The notes under the pieces are model-generated. The model did not search any database. It saw only the letters and a list, made by a program, of their open reading frames with translations, and had not been told where the DNA came from. A program made the translations under genes and the position numbers. A DNA stretch of 64,000 nucleotides, taken from the NCBI GenBank assembly GCA_965661165.1, contig CBFICL010000001.1:50565-114564 (forward strand). The letters are read 5' to 3'. The DNA is from Hepatobacter sp965661165. GTDB taxonomy: Bacteria; Pseudomonadota; Alphaproteobacteria; Holosporales; Hepatobacteraceae. Shown here in pieces: positions 1 through 8,962 of the stretch (positions are counted from its first letter, which is position 1; every line of letters begins with the position of its first letter).

Positions 1-908
1 ACTATGAAAAGCTGCGCGGCCCGCAATTTGATGGGGCCTGGGTGGATGAGTTGGCGAAATTTGATGATCCAGAGGCGGCGTGGGATCAACTGATGATGGG
101 TTTGAGGTTGGGTGAAACCCCGCGCGTGGTGGTGACCACAACGCCTAAGCCATCCCCGTTTTTGCGGCGTTTGTGCACGTTGCCTGGGGCCGTGGTGTCA
201 CGGGGCAGCACCTTTGAGAACAAAAAAAATCTCTCATCTTCCTATCTTGAGGCCATGAAGCAACGCTATGAGGGCACGAAACTGGGGAAGCAAGAGCTGG
301 AAGGGCAGTTTGTGGCGGCAGAAGAAAATGCGCTGTGGAGCTATGATTTGCTGAAAAAATGTCGGTGGCCTGAGGGTAAACCCTTGCCCACCTTTGTGTC
401 GTGTTTGGTGGGTGTGGATCCATCGGTGACCTCGGGAGAAAGCAGCGATGAAACAGGCATCGTGGTGGTGGGCAAAGACGCGCACGGGGTTTTATATGTG
501 CTGGAGGACATAAGTGGGCGTATGGATGCCTTGACGTGGGCGCGCCGGGCCATTGATGCCTATAGACGTCATGAGGCTGACGCCATTGTGGCCGAAGTGA
601 ATAATGGGGGTGATTTGGTGGCGCGCGTCATTCATGATGTGGATGAAACGGTCTTGGTTCACGCCGTACGGGCCTTGCGGGGCAAATGGATGCGTGCGCA
701 GCCGGTGGCAGCTCTTTATGCGCAAGCCCGTGTGTTTCATGCGGGCGACATGGCAGCCCTTGAGCAGCAAATGATCACCTATACACCACAGGCCTCATCT
801 TCGCCTGATCGCCTTGATGCGCTTGTGTGGGCAGTGTCTGAAATGATTCACCCATCGCACAAGGCTCCCTCAGCCTCCCCAGGGCCCAAAATCTGGAGCC
901 TTGGATGA
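1..908 (+). CDS. Terminase large subunit, phage/GTA type (5' end outside window)
   Basis: ATP-driven DNA packaging motor of tailed phages and gene transfer agents. The frame is open to the left window edge, so the GTG at 42 is an internal valine and not the start: it lies in AWVDE (36-50), which fits the Walker B motif of the ATPase. The C-terminal part looks like the RNase H-fold nuclease, with acidic residues in VGVDPS (near 410-425), AEVNNGGD (near 590-615) and DRLDALVWA (near 810-835). The Walker A region is off-window. No portal, capsid or tail gene follows; the next gene, tadA, converges and overlaps its last 39 bases. It could be a GTA gene, a prophage edge or an isolated relic. Confidence 0.85.
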   Translation, partial: YEKLRGPQFDGAWVDELAKFDDPEAAWDQLMMGLRLGETPRVVVTTTPKPSPFLRRLCTLPGAVVSRGSTFENKKNLSSSYLEAMKQRYEGTKLGKQELEGQFVAAEENALWSYDLLKKCRWPEGKPLPTFVSCLVGVDPSVTSGESSDETGIVVVGKDAHGVLYVLEDISGRMDALTWARRAIDAYRRHEADAIVAEVNNGGDLVARVIHDVDETVLVHAVRALRGKWMRAQPVAALYAQARVFHAGDMAALEQQMITYTPQASSSPDRLDALVWAVSEMIHPSHKAPSASPGPKIWSLG

Positions 909-1379
909 AGCCTCCCGTTTTTGTGTGAAAAACGTTTGCAAAAGCTGACCCGCCTCGTCTTCCCTCACACCGCCCACATAAGCGGGGGCAAAGCTGGGGC
1001 TGGTGTCAAAAAGGCGCGGTCCATGCACAAGCGCGCCCCCTTTGGGGTTATAAGCGCCAAACACAACACGGCCCATCCGCGCCAAGATGAGGCCGGCGGC
1101 ACAAAACGCACAGGGCTCGAGGGTGACATAGAGCGTGCAGTCTGTCAGAAACGGTGTCTGCAGGGTGCGTAGACCTTCCTGGATAGCCAGCATTTCGGCG
1201 TGTGCCAAGGGCGTGCCCAAGGTTTGGGTCAGGTTATGCCCTTCAAAGATCACACGGTCTAAGGGCTCATGGTAGAGCACGGCGCCCACCGGCACCTCAT
1301 CGCGTATAAAGCTTTGTTTTGCCTGATGAAGCGCAAGCTTCATAAAACCTTGGTGGGAGGATCTTTTTGGGGTGCACAT
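870..1379 (-). CDS. tadA: tRNA-specific adenosine deaminase TadA
   Basis: Converts adenosine 34 of tRNA-Arg(ACG) to inosine in the cytoplasm. The 169 aa protein has the cytidine/adenosine deaminase zinc site: AHAE (His ligand and catalytic Glu) and LEPCAFCAA (the PCxxC pair). EVPVGAVL near the N-terminus is typical of TadA. The first ATG gives the usual N-terminal helix before that segment. It converges on the terminase with a 39-base overlap at the 3' ends and is divergent from thyX, leaving about 58 bases for both promoters. Confidence 0.93.
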   Translation of the reverse strand: MCTPKRSSHQGFMKLALHQAKQSFIRDEVPVGAVLYHEPLDRVIFEGHNLTQTLGTPLAHAEMLAIQEGLRTLQTPFLTDCTLYVTLEPCAFCAAGLILARMGRVVFGAYNPKGGALVHGPRLFDTSPSFAPAYVGGVREDEAGQLLQTFFTQKREASSKAPDFGPWGG

Positions 1380-1437
1380 TTAGCAAAAAACGGATTAGAG
1401 TGGGGAGAACGACGAGAAGAATGAGGGGGTCCAATCG

Positions 1438-2391
1438 ATGACCATGCCAGCAGAAGATATGAAACATGCTACACAAAATACGGACGAGTGCCTAGAGACC
1501 AAGCGCACGACGGTGCCGGCCATGGAATCTTTTCTTCATCAACCTGTGCCTGTGCTTGATCATGGGTTTGTGCGCCTTGTGGATTATATGGGCTCAGATC
1601 AATCCATTGTGCAAGCAGCACGCGTATCTTATGGCAAGGGCACCAAGCGCAAAAGTGAAGATCGGGGGTTGATCTTTTACCTGATGCGTCATCGTCATAC
1701 CACTCCGTTTGAAATGTGTGAAATTAAATTTCATGTGAAAATGCCCATTTTTGTGGCTCGGCAATGGGTGCGGCACAGAACCGCCAACATCAACGAATAT
1801 TCAGCCCGCTATTCTATTTTGAGCAAAGAGTTTTATGTGCCCGAACCTGATCACATGGCCGCCCAATCTGAATCCAACAGTCAGGGTCGCATGCCCGAAC
1901 CTTTGCCGCCGGATCAGGTGAATTCTTTGCTGTCTCTTTTGCGCCGTGATTCGCTGCAGTGTTATGACACCTATATGTCGCATATGAACATGACAGACAC
2001 GGGTGAGCCCGTGGACCCTGAAAAAGATGGGTTGGCGCGCGAGCTGTCACGCATGAACCTCACCCTCAACTATTACACCGAGATGTATTGGAAGATTGAT
2101 TTACACAATTTGTTCCATTTTTTGCATTTGCGCGCAGATTCTCACTCACAGTGGGAAATTCAGGCCTATGCAAAAGCCATGTTGCCTATGGTGAAGGCCT
2201 GGGTGCCGGTGGCTTTTGAAGCGTTTCAAGAATATCGTCAAGGAGGCGTCTCTTTTTCCAAAAGTGGTTTGAAGGTAATCCAAAAGCTGATTCGCGGTGA
2301 ACTCGTGAAGCGGGAAGACACATCCCTGTCCCAGCGGGAATGGTCAGAGATGATGGCGACCCTTGAGGTGGACGAAAGCCGCCACACGTAA
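1438..2391 (+). CDS. thyX: Flavin-dependent thymidylate synthase ThyX
   Basis: Makes dTMP from dUMP using methylene-tetrahydrofolate and FAD. The signature RHRTANINEYSARYS matches the ThyX motif RHRx7S. The protein is 317 aa, normal for alphaproteobacterial ThyX, with about 30 poorly conserved residues before the fold begins at PVLDHGFVRLVDYMG. An AGGGGG stretch about 10 bases upstream supports the ATG at 1438. addA follows after about 50 bases on the same strand. Confidence 0.95.
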   Translation: MTMPAEDMKHATQNTDECLETKRTTVPAMESFLHQPVPVLDHGFVRLVDYMGSDQSIVQAARVSYGKGTKRKSEDRGLIFYLMRHRHTTPFEMCEIKFHVKMPIFVARQWVRHRTANINEYSARYSILSKEFYVPEPDHMAAQSESNSQGRMPEPLPPDQVNSLLSLLRRDSLQCYDTYMSHMNMTDTGEPVDPEKDGLARELSRMNLTLNYYTEMYWKIDLHNLFHFLHLRADSHSQWEIQAYAKAMLPMVKAWVPVAFEAFQEYRQGGVSFSKSGLKVIQKLIRGELVKREDTSLSQREWSEMMATLEVDESRHT

Positions 2392-2440
2392 CGCTCAGGT
2401 TTAGGCGCATTGATCATGTGAGCAATCAAAGGGCAAGGCC

Positions 2441-5400
2441 ATGTTTCTAACCCGTGAGCAACGCGCTGCGGTCAATCCGCACATCAGTGCTTGGGTCGAA
2501 GCATCAGCGGGGTCAGGAAAAACCCGCGTGCTGACAGATCGCCTGCTGGCCTTGATGATTGAGGGGGCCGACCCTGAGCGGCTGCTGTGCTTAACCTTTA
2601 CCAAGGCCGCGGCTTCAGAAATGGAGGCACGCCTTAAAAACCGTCTTTCCACCTGGTCACTCATGGCGGATGACGATGTGCGTGACGCCCTCAAAGATTT
2701 GGGCCTTGACCCCACAGCTGTGCGTATCAAGCGGGCGAGGTCTTTGTTTGCACGTGTTTTGAATCTTCCTTACGGCGTGCGCATCCAAACCTTGCACAGC
2801 TTTTGCGAACGCCTGTTGCGCCGCTTTCCTCTTGAGGTGGGGTTGATCCCCCATTTTCGTGTGATGGACGAATATGCGGCGATGAACCTTTTTCGCACTG
2901 CGTTTGACCACGTCCTGACGCAACAGGTATCCATACAAGGGGCGCCTCAAGAGTTGAGTCAAACCCCCGCCTTAACCCCTATCCAAGCACCTACCCAACT
3001 TATGCAGGCGCTCACCCACTTATCTGAAACCATGAGTTATGGCCAGCTATGTGACATGTTGTGGGATCTGTTGGGCCAGCGCCGCTTTGCCACATCTGTG
3101 GGCCAGGGGAGGGACATGGCCGCCATGAAACGCGCCTTGGGCCTTGAGGACGAACATAAAGAGGCCTATGTGGCCGCCTTTATAGAACGTACGGATCAAA
3201 AAGCCTATCAACGCCTTGTGGAAGCTCTTGATGTACGGGACGGCTCTCAAGGCCTGTCACCCTCTTTGCAAAAAACAAGAGACCTCATCAGCGCCATGCT
3301 CGACAATCCCTGTGAAGAAACATACGCTGCGGCGGCCTTCGTGTTTCTCACCAAAGAGCATAAGGCCAGGCAGCGCGCACTGCCTTCAAAAATGGCAACA
3401 GTCGCTGTGTGTGAGGAGATGACCTGTGACGCATTTGTGGTCCAAGAAACCCAGCGTTTTTTAGATTTTGTGGATAAAGTCCACGCCTACCGCGTGTGCG
3501 CGGAGTCAGAGGCCCTGGTGGTGTGCTTTGAGGCGGTGTTGCGTCGTTATGAATCAGAAAAAAAGGCCCACGGCGTCATGGATTATGAGGATCTGATTGC
3601 CAAGACATCGGCCCTGCTGGCGGCGGGAGATGCCTGGGTAGCCTATAAAATTGATGGCGGCATTGACCATATTCTTGTGGATGAAGCGCAAGATACAAGC
3701 CGGCTCCAGTGGCAGGTGATCGGCGGGCTTATGGACATTTTTTTTGAGGGCAGCGATGTGCATAAAACCCTGTTTGTGGTGGGGGATCCGAAACAGTCTA
3801 TCTATAGCTTTCAGGGCGCCGATCCGCGTTTGTTCCATGATATGCGCACTGTGCTTGAGCATAAACTGAAGCGCCTCTCGCGGCCTTTTCGGCACTTGCG
3901 CCTCAACACATCCTTTCGCTCTGTGCCCACCATTTTATCAACGGTGGATCAGGTGTTTCGCCACCCTAACGCGCACAAAGGCGTTGGCCCTGTGCAGCAT
4001 CAGGTTTGTGATACCTATAAAAATGCGCAAGGGTCTGTGACCTTGTGGCCATTGCTGGGCAAAAACAAACAGGACGATCCGGATGGATACACACCGCCGC
4101 AAGATGTGCGCTTGGCCTTAACGGTGGTGATGTCTGTGCAAAAGTGGTTGCAAGAGGGATTGTGGCTTGAGACAGCGCAAAGAGCGCTGCGCGCCCAGGA
4201 TGTGATGATTTTGGTGCGCAAGCGGGGCCCTTTGGTGGATGCGCTCACCCGGCTGTTCAAAGAAGCAGGCATTGCTGTGCTGGGGCAAGATCGTTTTACG
4301 CTCACAAAAACACTGGTGGTTCAAGATTTGTTGGCGTTAGTGCGCTTTTGCATGACGCCAGACGATGATCTCACCTTGGCCACCGTACTGAAGGGGCCGC
4401 TTATTGGTCTTACGGAAGAAGAGTTGTTCACGGCCTGTCAGCGCCCTCAAGGGGATCGCGTGTGGGGCCATCTCAAAACGTTGTCACAGCCGTGGGCCCG
4501 CGCGGCGCATCAAAAGCTTACGGCTTACCGTGAAAAAGCCACCACGGCGACGCCTTTTGCGTTTTTCACCCATGTGTTGTGGACGCAGGGCGGTGCTCGC
4601 TTATTTTTGCAGCATGGCGGTGAGGACGTGCGTGATATTTTGAAAGAGTTTCTCACCCTCATCAGCGCCGAAGAACCCAAGGTGGGCTATAGCCTCGAGC
4701 GTCTTTTAGGGCACATTGAGGCGCAAGATGTCACCATTAAGCGTGATCCTTCCGTCAAGGCACTTGGGGTGCGCATTTTGACCATTCATGGCGCCAAGGG
4801 ATTGGAGGCGCCGCTTGTGATCATTCCGGAAGCTTCTCATTTTCAGCCTCCCGCCCAAAAACTCTTGTGGTGCCCGGCCGCTGACGTGCACATCCCGGTG
4901 TTCATGCGACCTTCGTTGCCTCAGGCACTTCAGGCTTATAAAGCCGGGATGAATGCGTCGTTAGATGAGGAAGGTTGCCGGCTTTTTTATGTGGCGCTGA
5001 CCCGGGCTCAAGAGCATCTGGTGATAGCGGGCACAGAAAAAGCACGTGGATATGGCCATTCGTGGCATGCGTTGATGGCGCATGCCTTAACGGCAGAGGG
5101 GGCGTGTGACGCTTCAACAGAACATGAAGAAGAGACACAAGAGCAGACGCAAGGGCCCCGTGTTCACACCCATGGCCGTATGACTTTTTCAACAGCGCCT
5201 ACAGACCAAGAGGCAGGAAATCAAGAAGCGGACCTATCCATCGCGCACGAGGCAAGCCAAGCACGCACCCTGCCTGAGGGCGACAAGTCGTTCTCCATGC
5301 CCGTATGGTCTTCGTTAGCAGGCTCGTCTTTGCACATCCCTATCATCACACCGTCTTCACGGCAAACTTCAGACACGGCCAACACGCCGCCCACGTATGC

Positions 5401-6028
5401 ACGGAGGAAAGAAACAGATGCAGCGCCATCACGACCTCGGGCGCAGGCCGCAGCGTATGGGCAAGCGGTGCATGGTTTATTGGCGGTGTTGCCCGGTGTG
5501 CCTCAGGCCGCATGGGCGCGCAAAGCCCAGGATGTGTGTGCCTGGTTTGATCTATCGCCTGAGGATGTGCTTACAGCCCTGGAAGAAGCCTCTGCGGTCT
5601 TGCGCGATGCCCGTTTCTCTTTTTTGCACGATCCTCACGCGCGCCGTGAGGTCGCCCTCAGCGCCCTGGATGCAGTCCCCCCATGCGTGAGCCATATAGA
5701 CCACCACAAGCGTGGCGAAGGGGCGTTGGCACCGGGCGCGGCCTTTCCGTTATCCGTTTCCTCAGAGCCGTTAGAGGAGGCGCAGGTGATGATATCGGCT
5801 CGGCTTGATTTTTGTCTCGCCCGGCCCCATGAAGTGATGGTGATCGATTTTAAAACAGACCGACATCCTCCCGCCCAGATGCCTGACACTTATGCTCAAC
5901 AGCTTGGTATGTATACGGCCCTTTTGAAACCATTATACACACAGCCCGTACGCGCCTATGTCTTGTGGACGCACACCCGTCACCTGATGCAGGCCTCGCT
6001 TAAAGAAAAGGGGCAACAAAGCGTTTGA
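2441..6028 (+). CDS. addA: Double-strand break repair helicase-nuclease AddA
   Basis: UvrD-type helicase/RecB-type nuclease subunit of AddAB, which resects double-strand breaks for RecA. Length is 1195 aa. Motifs in order: Walker A ASAGSGKTR (21-29), LCLTFTKAAASEME, Walker B ILVDEAQDTSR, VVGDPKQSIYSFQGADP, LNTSFRS, LTIHGAKGLEAPLV, FYVALTRAQEHL, and the C-terminal nuclease with MVIDFKTDR and a following QLGMYTALL helix. A low-complexity stretch rich in E, Q, T and S (roughly residues 890-1000) separates helicase and nuclease parts. The usual upstream partner addB is not here; thyX takes that place. The stop codon lies inside the -35 box of the rpsD promoter candidate. Confidence 0.95.
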   Translation: MFLTREQRAAVNPHISAWVEASAGSGKTRVLTDRLLALMIEGADPERLLCLTFTKAAASEMEARLKNRLSTWSLMADDDVRDALKDLGLDPTAVRIKRARSLFARVLNLPYGVRIQTLHSFCERLLRRFPLEVGLIPHFRVMDEYAAMNLFRTAFDHVLTQQVSIQGAPQELSQTPALTPIQAPTQLMQALTHLSETMSYGQLCDMLWDLLGQRRFATSVGQGRDMAAMKRALGLEDEHKEAYVAAFIERTDQKAYQRLVEALDVRDGSQGLSPSLQKTRDLISAMLDNPCEETYAAAAFVFLTKEHKARQRALPSKMATVAVCEEMTCDAFVVQETQRFLDFVDKVHAYRVCAESEALVVCFEAVLRRYESEKKAHGVMDYEDLIAKTSALLAAGDAWVAYKIDGGIDHILVDEAQDTSRLQWQVIGGLMDIFFEGSDVHKTLFVVGDPKQSIYSFQGADPRLFHDMRTVLEHKLKRLSRPFRHLRLNTSFRSVPTILSTVDQVFRHPNAHKGVGPVQHQVCDTYKNAQGSVTLWPLLGKNKQDDPDGYTPPQDVRLALTVVMSVQKWLQEGLWLETAQRALRAQDVMILVRKRGPLVDALTRLFKEAGIAVLGQDRFTLTKTLVVQDLLALVRFCMTPDDDLTLATVLKGPLIGLTEEELFTACQRPQGDRVWGHLKTLSQPWARAAHQKLTAYREKATTATPFAFFTHVLWTQGGARLFLQHGGEDVRDILKEFLTLISAEEPKVGYSLERLLGHIEAQDVTIKRDPSVKALGVRILTIHGAKGLEAPLVIIPEASHFQPPAQKLLWCPAADVHIPVFMRPSLPQALQAYKAGMNASLDEEGCRLFYVALTRAQEHLVIAGTEKARGYGHSWHALMAHALTAEGACDASTEHEEETQEQTQGPRVHTHGRMTFSTAPTDQEAGNQEADLSIAHEASQARTLPEGDKSFSMPVWSSLAGSSLHIPIITPSSRQTSDTANTPPTYARRKETDAAPSRPRAQAAAYGQAVHGLLAVLPGVPQAAWARKAQDVCAWFDLSPEDVLTALEEASAVLRDARFSFLHDPHARREVALSALDAVPPCVSHIDHHKRGEGALAPGAAFPLSVSSEPLEEAQVMISARLDFCLARPHEVMVIDFKTDRHPPAQMPDTYAQQLGMYTALLKPLYTQPVRAYVLWTHTRHLMQASLKEKGQQSV

Positions 6029-6052
6029 CAAGGCCCGGGGGATTCTTATACC
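6025..6052 (+). promoter_or_regulatory. Sigma-70 type promoter candidate for rpsD
   Basis: TTGACA (6025-6030) is followed after 16 bases by TATACC (6047-6052), close to the -35/-10 consensus. It overlaps the addA stop codon and would start transcription near 6060, about 50 bases before the rpsD ATG. Confidence 0.55.
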
Positions 6053-6110
6053 CTGGGGTGAAGGTGTTCCTTGCGAGCACGGATGTTTTTGAAGGGATAA
6101 TGACGTTTCT

Positions 6111-6755
6111 ATGAGCAAGAGGCTTTCATCGAAGTATAAAATTGATCGCCGCTATGGTGTCAACTTGTGGGGTCGTGAGAAGAGCCCTGTGAATTTGCGT
6201 GATTACAAACCTGGTCAGCACGGCGTGAAAGCACGCGCGGGCGGTGGTGGGGGTGGTGGTAAGACCTCGCCCTATGGGTTGCAGTTGGCGGCCAAGCAAA
6301 AATTGCGTGGCTATTATGGCGGTATTCGTGAAAGCCAATTTCGCAGGTTTTATAAAGAAGCTGCACGCTTGACAGGGGATACGGGTGAAAATTTTATTGG
6401 CCTATTGGAACGTCGTTTGGATGCTGTGGTCTATCGCATGAAGTTTGTGCCCACCATTTTTGCTGCGCGTCAATTTGTGAACCACGGTCATGTGACCGTC
6501 AATGGTAGGCTTGTGAATATTCCGTCCTATTTGGTGCGTGCGGGGGATGAGATTGAGGTCAAAACAGCCTCTAAATCCCTGACCATCGTTTTGGAGGCAG
6601 CGGTCTCGCCCGAGCGTGATGTGCCTGCCTATTTAGAGGTGGATAACAAAAAAATGAAGGGCGTGTTCGTGCGCATCCCTGCACTGGCTGATGTTCCCTA
6701 TCCTGCGCAGATGGAACCTCACCTGATCACAGAGTGGTATGCCCGCCGCGTTTAA
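6111..6755 (+). CDS. rpsD: 30S ribosomal protein S4
   Basis: Primary 16S rRNA-binding protein that nucleates 30S assembly. The 214 aa sequence begins with the S4 N-terminal domain (RRYGVNLWGR, PGQHG) and contains the S4 RNA-binding domain (LERRLDAVVYRMKF ... ARQFVNHGHVTVNG). Length is slightly above the usual 200-206 aa; a glycine-rich patch near residue 45 accounts for some of this. It stands alone behind its own promoter candidate. Confidence 0.97.
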   Translation: MSKRLSSKYKIDRRYGVNLWGREKSPVNLRDYKPGQHGVKARAGGGGGGGKTSPYGLQLAAKQKLRGYYGGIRESQFRRFYKEAARLTGDTGENFIGLLERRLDAVVYRMKFVPTIFAARQFVNHGHVTVNGRLVNIPSYLVRAGDEIEVKTASKSLTIVLEAAVSPERDVPAYLEVDNKKMKGVFVRIPALADVPYPAQMEPHLITEWYARRV

Positions 6756-6856
6756 CATCGCGATTTTTTTGTGTTGAACAACCTTGTGCTGACCAATTTT
6801 GGTGTTGAATAGCGTTGCGATTAGCTATCTTAGGTTAACATCTTAAGGTGGCCATT

Positions 6857-6889
6857 CTGCGTTAACCACCTTGCGTTAACCACCTTGCG
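6857..6889 (+). repeat. Short tandem repeat in the rpsD 3' spacer
   Basis: A 14-base unit, TTGCGTTAACCACC, occurs twice in tandem (the first copy begins CTGCG) and a third partial copy starts with TTGCG. It lies in the spacer between rpsD and a convergent exported-protein gene. Related GTTAAC words occur just upstream (near 6834). No function is evident. Confidence 0.6.
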
Positions 6890-6980
6890 CGGCATATTTT
6901 GTTGTTGGGTGCGTGCATTTTGGCCTTAAAAACCTTCTTTTTTTAAGGTGATGCCTGGGCATGAAGGCCTGTGCCTGTGT

Positions 6981-7667
6981 TTAGTCTGCAGATATAACCC
7001 TGACCCATGTCTTGTTACGTTCCGCATCTTCGGGCATGAAAACAGGGCCCCACTTATCCGCAAATGCATTAAGCGTGTTGATTGTTTCTGGAGCTTCAAG
7101 CCCCTGAACACCAAGCTTTCCCACAATGTCTGATGTCGTAGACGCACCAAAGGCTTCCTTAAGCTCCTCAAGTGCCCGTAGAGGTAAGGATTGGCCTTGA
7201 TTGCTGAGGGCGTTGAGTATGTGCATTGCCCGGTTTTTCTTGGCTTGACGTACCTTTTCTTCCTTTATAGCCAGATCAGCCTCAGCCTGTTGAAGTGTTC
7301 TGTTTGCTTCCTCTATCTTTTGCTGAGCCTTGCGCTCTTGTGCGGGCAGGGTCTTCGCTAATGTAGTAAACGTATCGATTGCATTAACCAGCTCCTCTTC
7401 AAATCTCTGTGCCTCCTGTTCAACCCTCTTTTTTTCTCCTTGCTTAAAGAAATTGCCGGGAAAAGGAGATAGCGTGTTTCCAGCGCGTGTGAAAAGGGGA
7501 TTATCAGTATCAGCACTATCTTTGGGAGTCATTTTTGTGAGACCGGCTTTTCTGCCTTCTGTGTGCGCCACATGGTGATGTTGCCTAGACTCTCTCGTGG
7601 CATAAAGGGCGGAAGTGCTGAGGGTTGTGGCGCCGATAAGCACCATCAAAACAACATGATATCTCAT
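6981..7667 (-). CDS. Exported coiled-coil protein, unknown function
   Basis: 228 aa and not recognised. A classic signal peptide (MRYHVVLMVLIGATTLSTSALYA, cleavage likely after ALYA) is followed by a low-complexity stretch and a long Glu/Lys/Ala/Gln-rich coiled-coil (about residues 78-150). The C-terminal 70 residues look globular. The ATG at 7667 has an AAGGAT ribosome-binding site. It converges on rpsD. The neighbour upstream on the same strand is another exported protein, so this is an accessory patch of secreted products. An envelope role or an effector are both possible. Confidence 0.75.
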   Translation of the reverse strand: MRYHVVLMVLIGATTLSTSALYATRESRQHHHVAHTEGRKAGLTKMTPKDSADTDNPLFTRAGNTLSPFPGNFFKQGEKKRVEQEAQRFEEELVNAIDTFTTLAKTLPAQERKAQQKIEEANRTLQQAEADLAIKEEKVRQAKKNRAMHILNALSNQGQSLPLRALEELKEAFGASTTSDIVGKLGVQGLEAPETINTLNAFADKWGPVFMPEDAERNKTWVRVISAD

Positions 7668-7980
7668 AAAAACAATCCTTATCCAAAAAAACCAATAAAA
7701 ATAACAATGATAGATTTATTATAGAAATCATGCGTAAAAAACACGTAAAAACAATTGCTTATAAAAAATTACTCCTTTTTTGTCAAAAAATAATTGATTT
7801 TCTATGGGATAGAGGCAGGGTTGTGCCTGCCCCTCCGACATCAAGAACCAATCCGCTCATTTTGGCTAACAGGGGACGCACACGGTCTCATCACAGACCG
7901 CACCCACAGGTGGCGTGAGAAGAAAAAAGCGCGAGGCGTTCTTTGGGTGCGTGTGCGCATGTCACACAGGGCCCCCCGTT
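7668..7980. other. Spacer between two exported-protein genes
   Basis: About 310 bases without a convincing gene. The left part is AT-rich and, on the minus strand, holds an exact TATAAT (7718-7723) about 50 bases before the start at 7667, a plausible -10 box without a clear -35. An inverted repeat GGCAGG/CCTGCC lies near 7814-7830 and another, GGTCT/AGACC, near 7880-7895. Neither has a T-tract, so neither is a clear terminator. Short ORFs here have no ribosome-binding site or recognisable content. Confidence 0.5.
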
Positions 7981-8552
7981 TTATTCAGCAGATGCGTCAG
8001 AGATTTCCTCAAGCTCAGGGAGCGTTCCTAGCGACCTTCCTACCCAATCTTGATCCAAGATGTCAGCGTAACGTTTATCAAGCTCGTAGAAGCGTTTGAG
8101 GAGCAAAGGGTCATACAGTCTGTCATTATTATGTATGATGGTGGCTATTACTCTTGAGTCTAGAATGCTGCCAAGGGGATGTGTGTGACGATCAATATTC
8201 TCTGTTTTCATAAACAGTTTTTCCATCTCATCCATAATGGGCTTGTCTATGAAAGGAGCCTTTGTGAAAAGCTGGGATAACGCATGGATAGCGCGTAAGC
8301 GTTCATGGAGAGCATGAGGGAAGGGATGAAGCCCGTGTGCAAAGGGAATCTCTCCTATGGCCGGAGGAAAATATAACCCATCCCTGTGGGAAGACAAAGG
8401 TGGAAGGGCGTGCGGGAGATGCTTATCATCCACCACAATCTTTGCGCGTACCTCTTCAAGGGGGGGGTAGATGGGGGAGACGGGCCATACACAGACGGTG
8501 TCGTGAAAGCTGTCAACATTGCCAGAGAAAAACCAAAATATACATACTTCAT
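7981..8552 (-). CDS. Exported protein interrupted by a frameshift at a C8 tract (phase-variable candidate)
   Basis: Two overlapping frames make one plausible gene. The frame starting at ATG 8552 encodes a good signal peptide (MKYVYFGFSLAMLTAF..., cleavage near VYG) followed by Pro/Ser-rich residues, then runs into a C8 tract (G8 on the plus strand, 8460-8467). After the tract the other frame carries the rest of the protein (EEVRAKIVVDDKHL onward to 7981). One extra C (C9), or two fewer (C6), would join them into a protein of about 190 aa. Read alone, the second frame could only start at a weak TTG (8568) and would lack a signal peptide. The body is not recognised. The state seen is out of frame; a sequencing error is the main alternative to phase variation. 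Confidence 0.65.
8460..8467. repeat. Homopolymer G8/C8 tract inside an exported-protein gene
   Basis: Eight consecutive G on the plus strand, read as C8 at codons 29-31 of the minus-strand gene, directly after its signal peptide. It is exactly where the reading frame must switch. Confidence 0.85.
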
Positions 8553-8568
8553 GATTCATACTTACCAA

Positions 8569-8962
8569 AAGAATCTATATATATCATTCTCGTCATATTT
8601 TTTTAATAATCAATAAAATCAATAAGATAAGGTGGTGAGGGCATAGGTTGATCAATAACCTTGCGTTGCAACGCCATGGCTGCGCTGTAACGCTAATGCA
8701 GCGTCTTTTTGATGTGTACAAAAAGGAAAAGGTGCTGCAGAAAAGGGCGCCACAGCCTGTTGACATGTTGGGCCGCCTCATATTTGGCGTTTTATGCCTG
8801 GGGATAGACAGGTCATGGTTGTTTTTCTTCATGAAAAAAAGTGTATCATTTCTGTCTGTTCAATAAAAACGTGGTGTGATGACCAAATAGTCAAAGTATT
8901 CCTTAATCTTTATTCTTTATTTTTATTTTGAAGGACATTGGATGCATGAGAGTGTTTGATAC
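8569..8962. other. AT-rich divergent spacer with palindromes
   Basis: About 390 bases between the frameshifted gene and the outer-membrane protein gene. It holds a perfect 12-base palindrome GCGTTGCAACGC (8663-8674) followed by an inverted repeat GCTGC/GCAGC (about 8680-8703) that ends in a short T-run, and AT-rich flanks that probably carry divergent promoters. Open frames on both strands (up to 72-79 codons) have no usable ribosome-binding site or recognisable sequence; I do not call them genes. Confidence 0.5.

Noticed and set aside
42..908. Complete gene starting at GTG 42
   Set aside because: The frame is open to the window edge and the GTG encodes the valine of the AWVDE Walker B motif, so the gene is 5'-truncated by the window.
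8648..8866. 72-codon plus-strand frame in the spacer before the outer-membrane protein
   Set aside because: No ribosome-binding site, no coherent domain or signal peptide, and it spans palindromic sequence.
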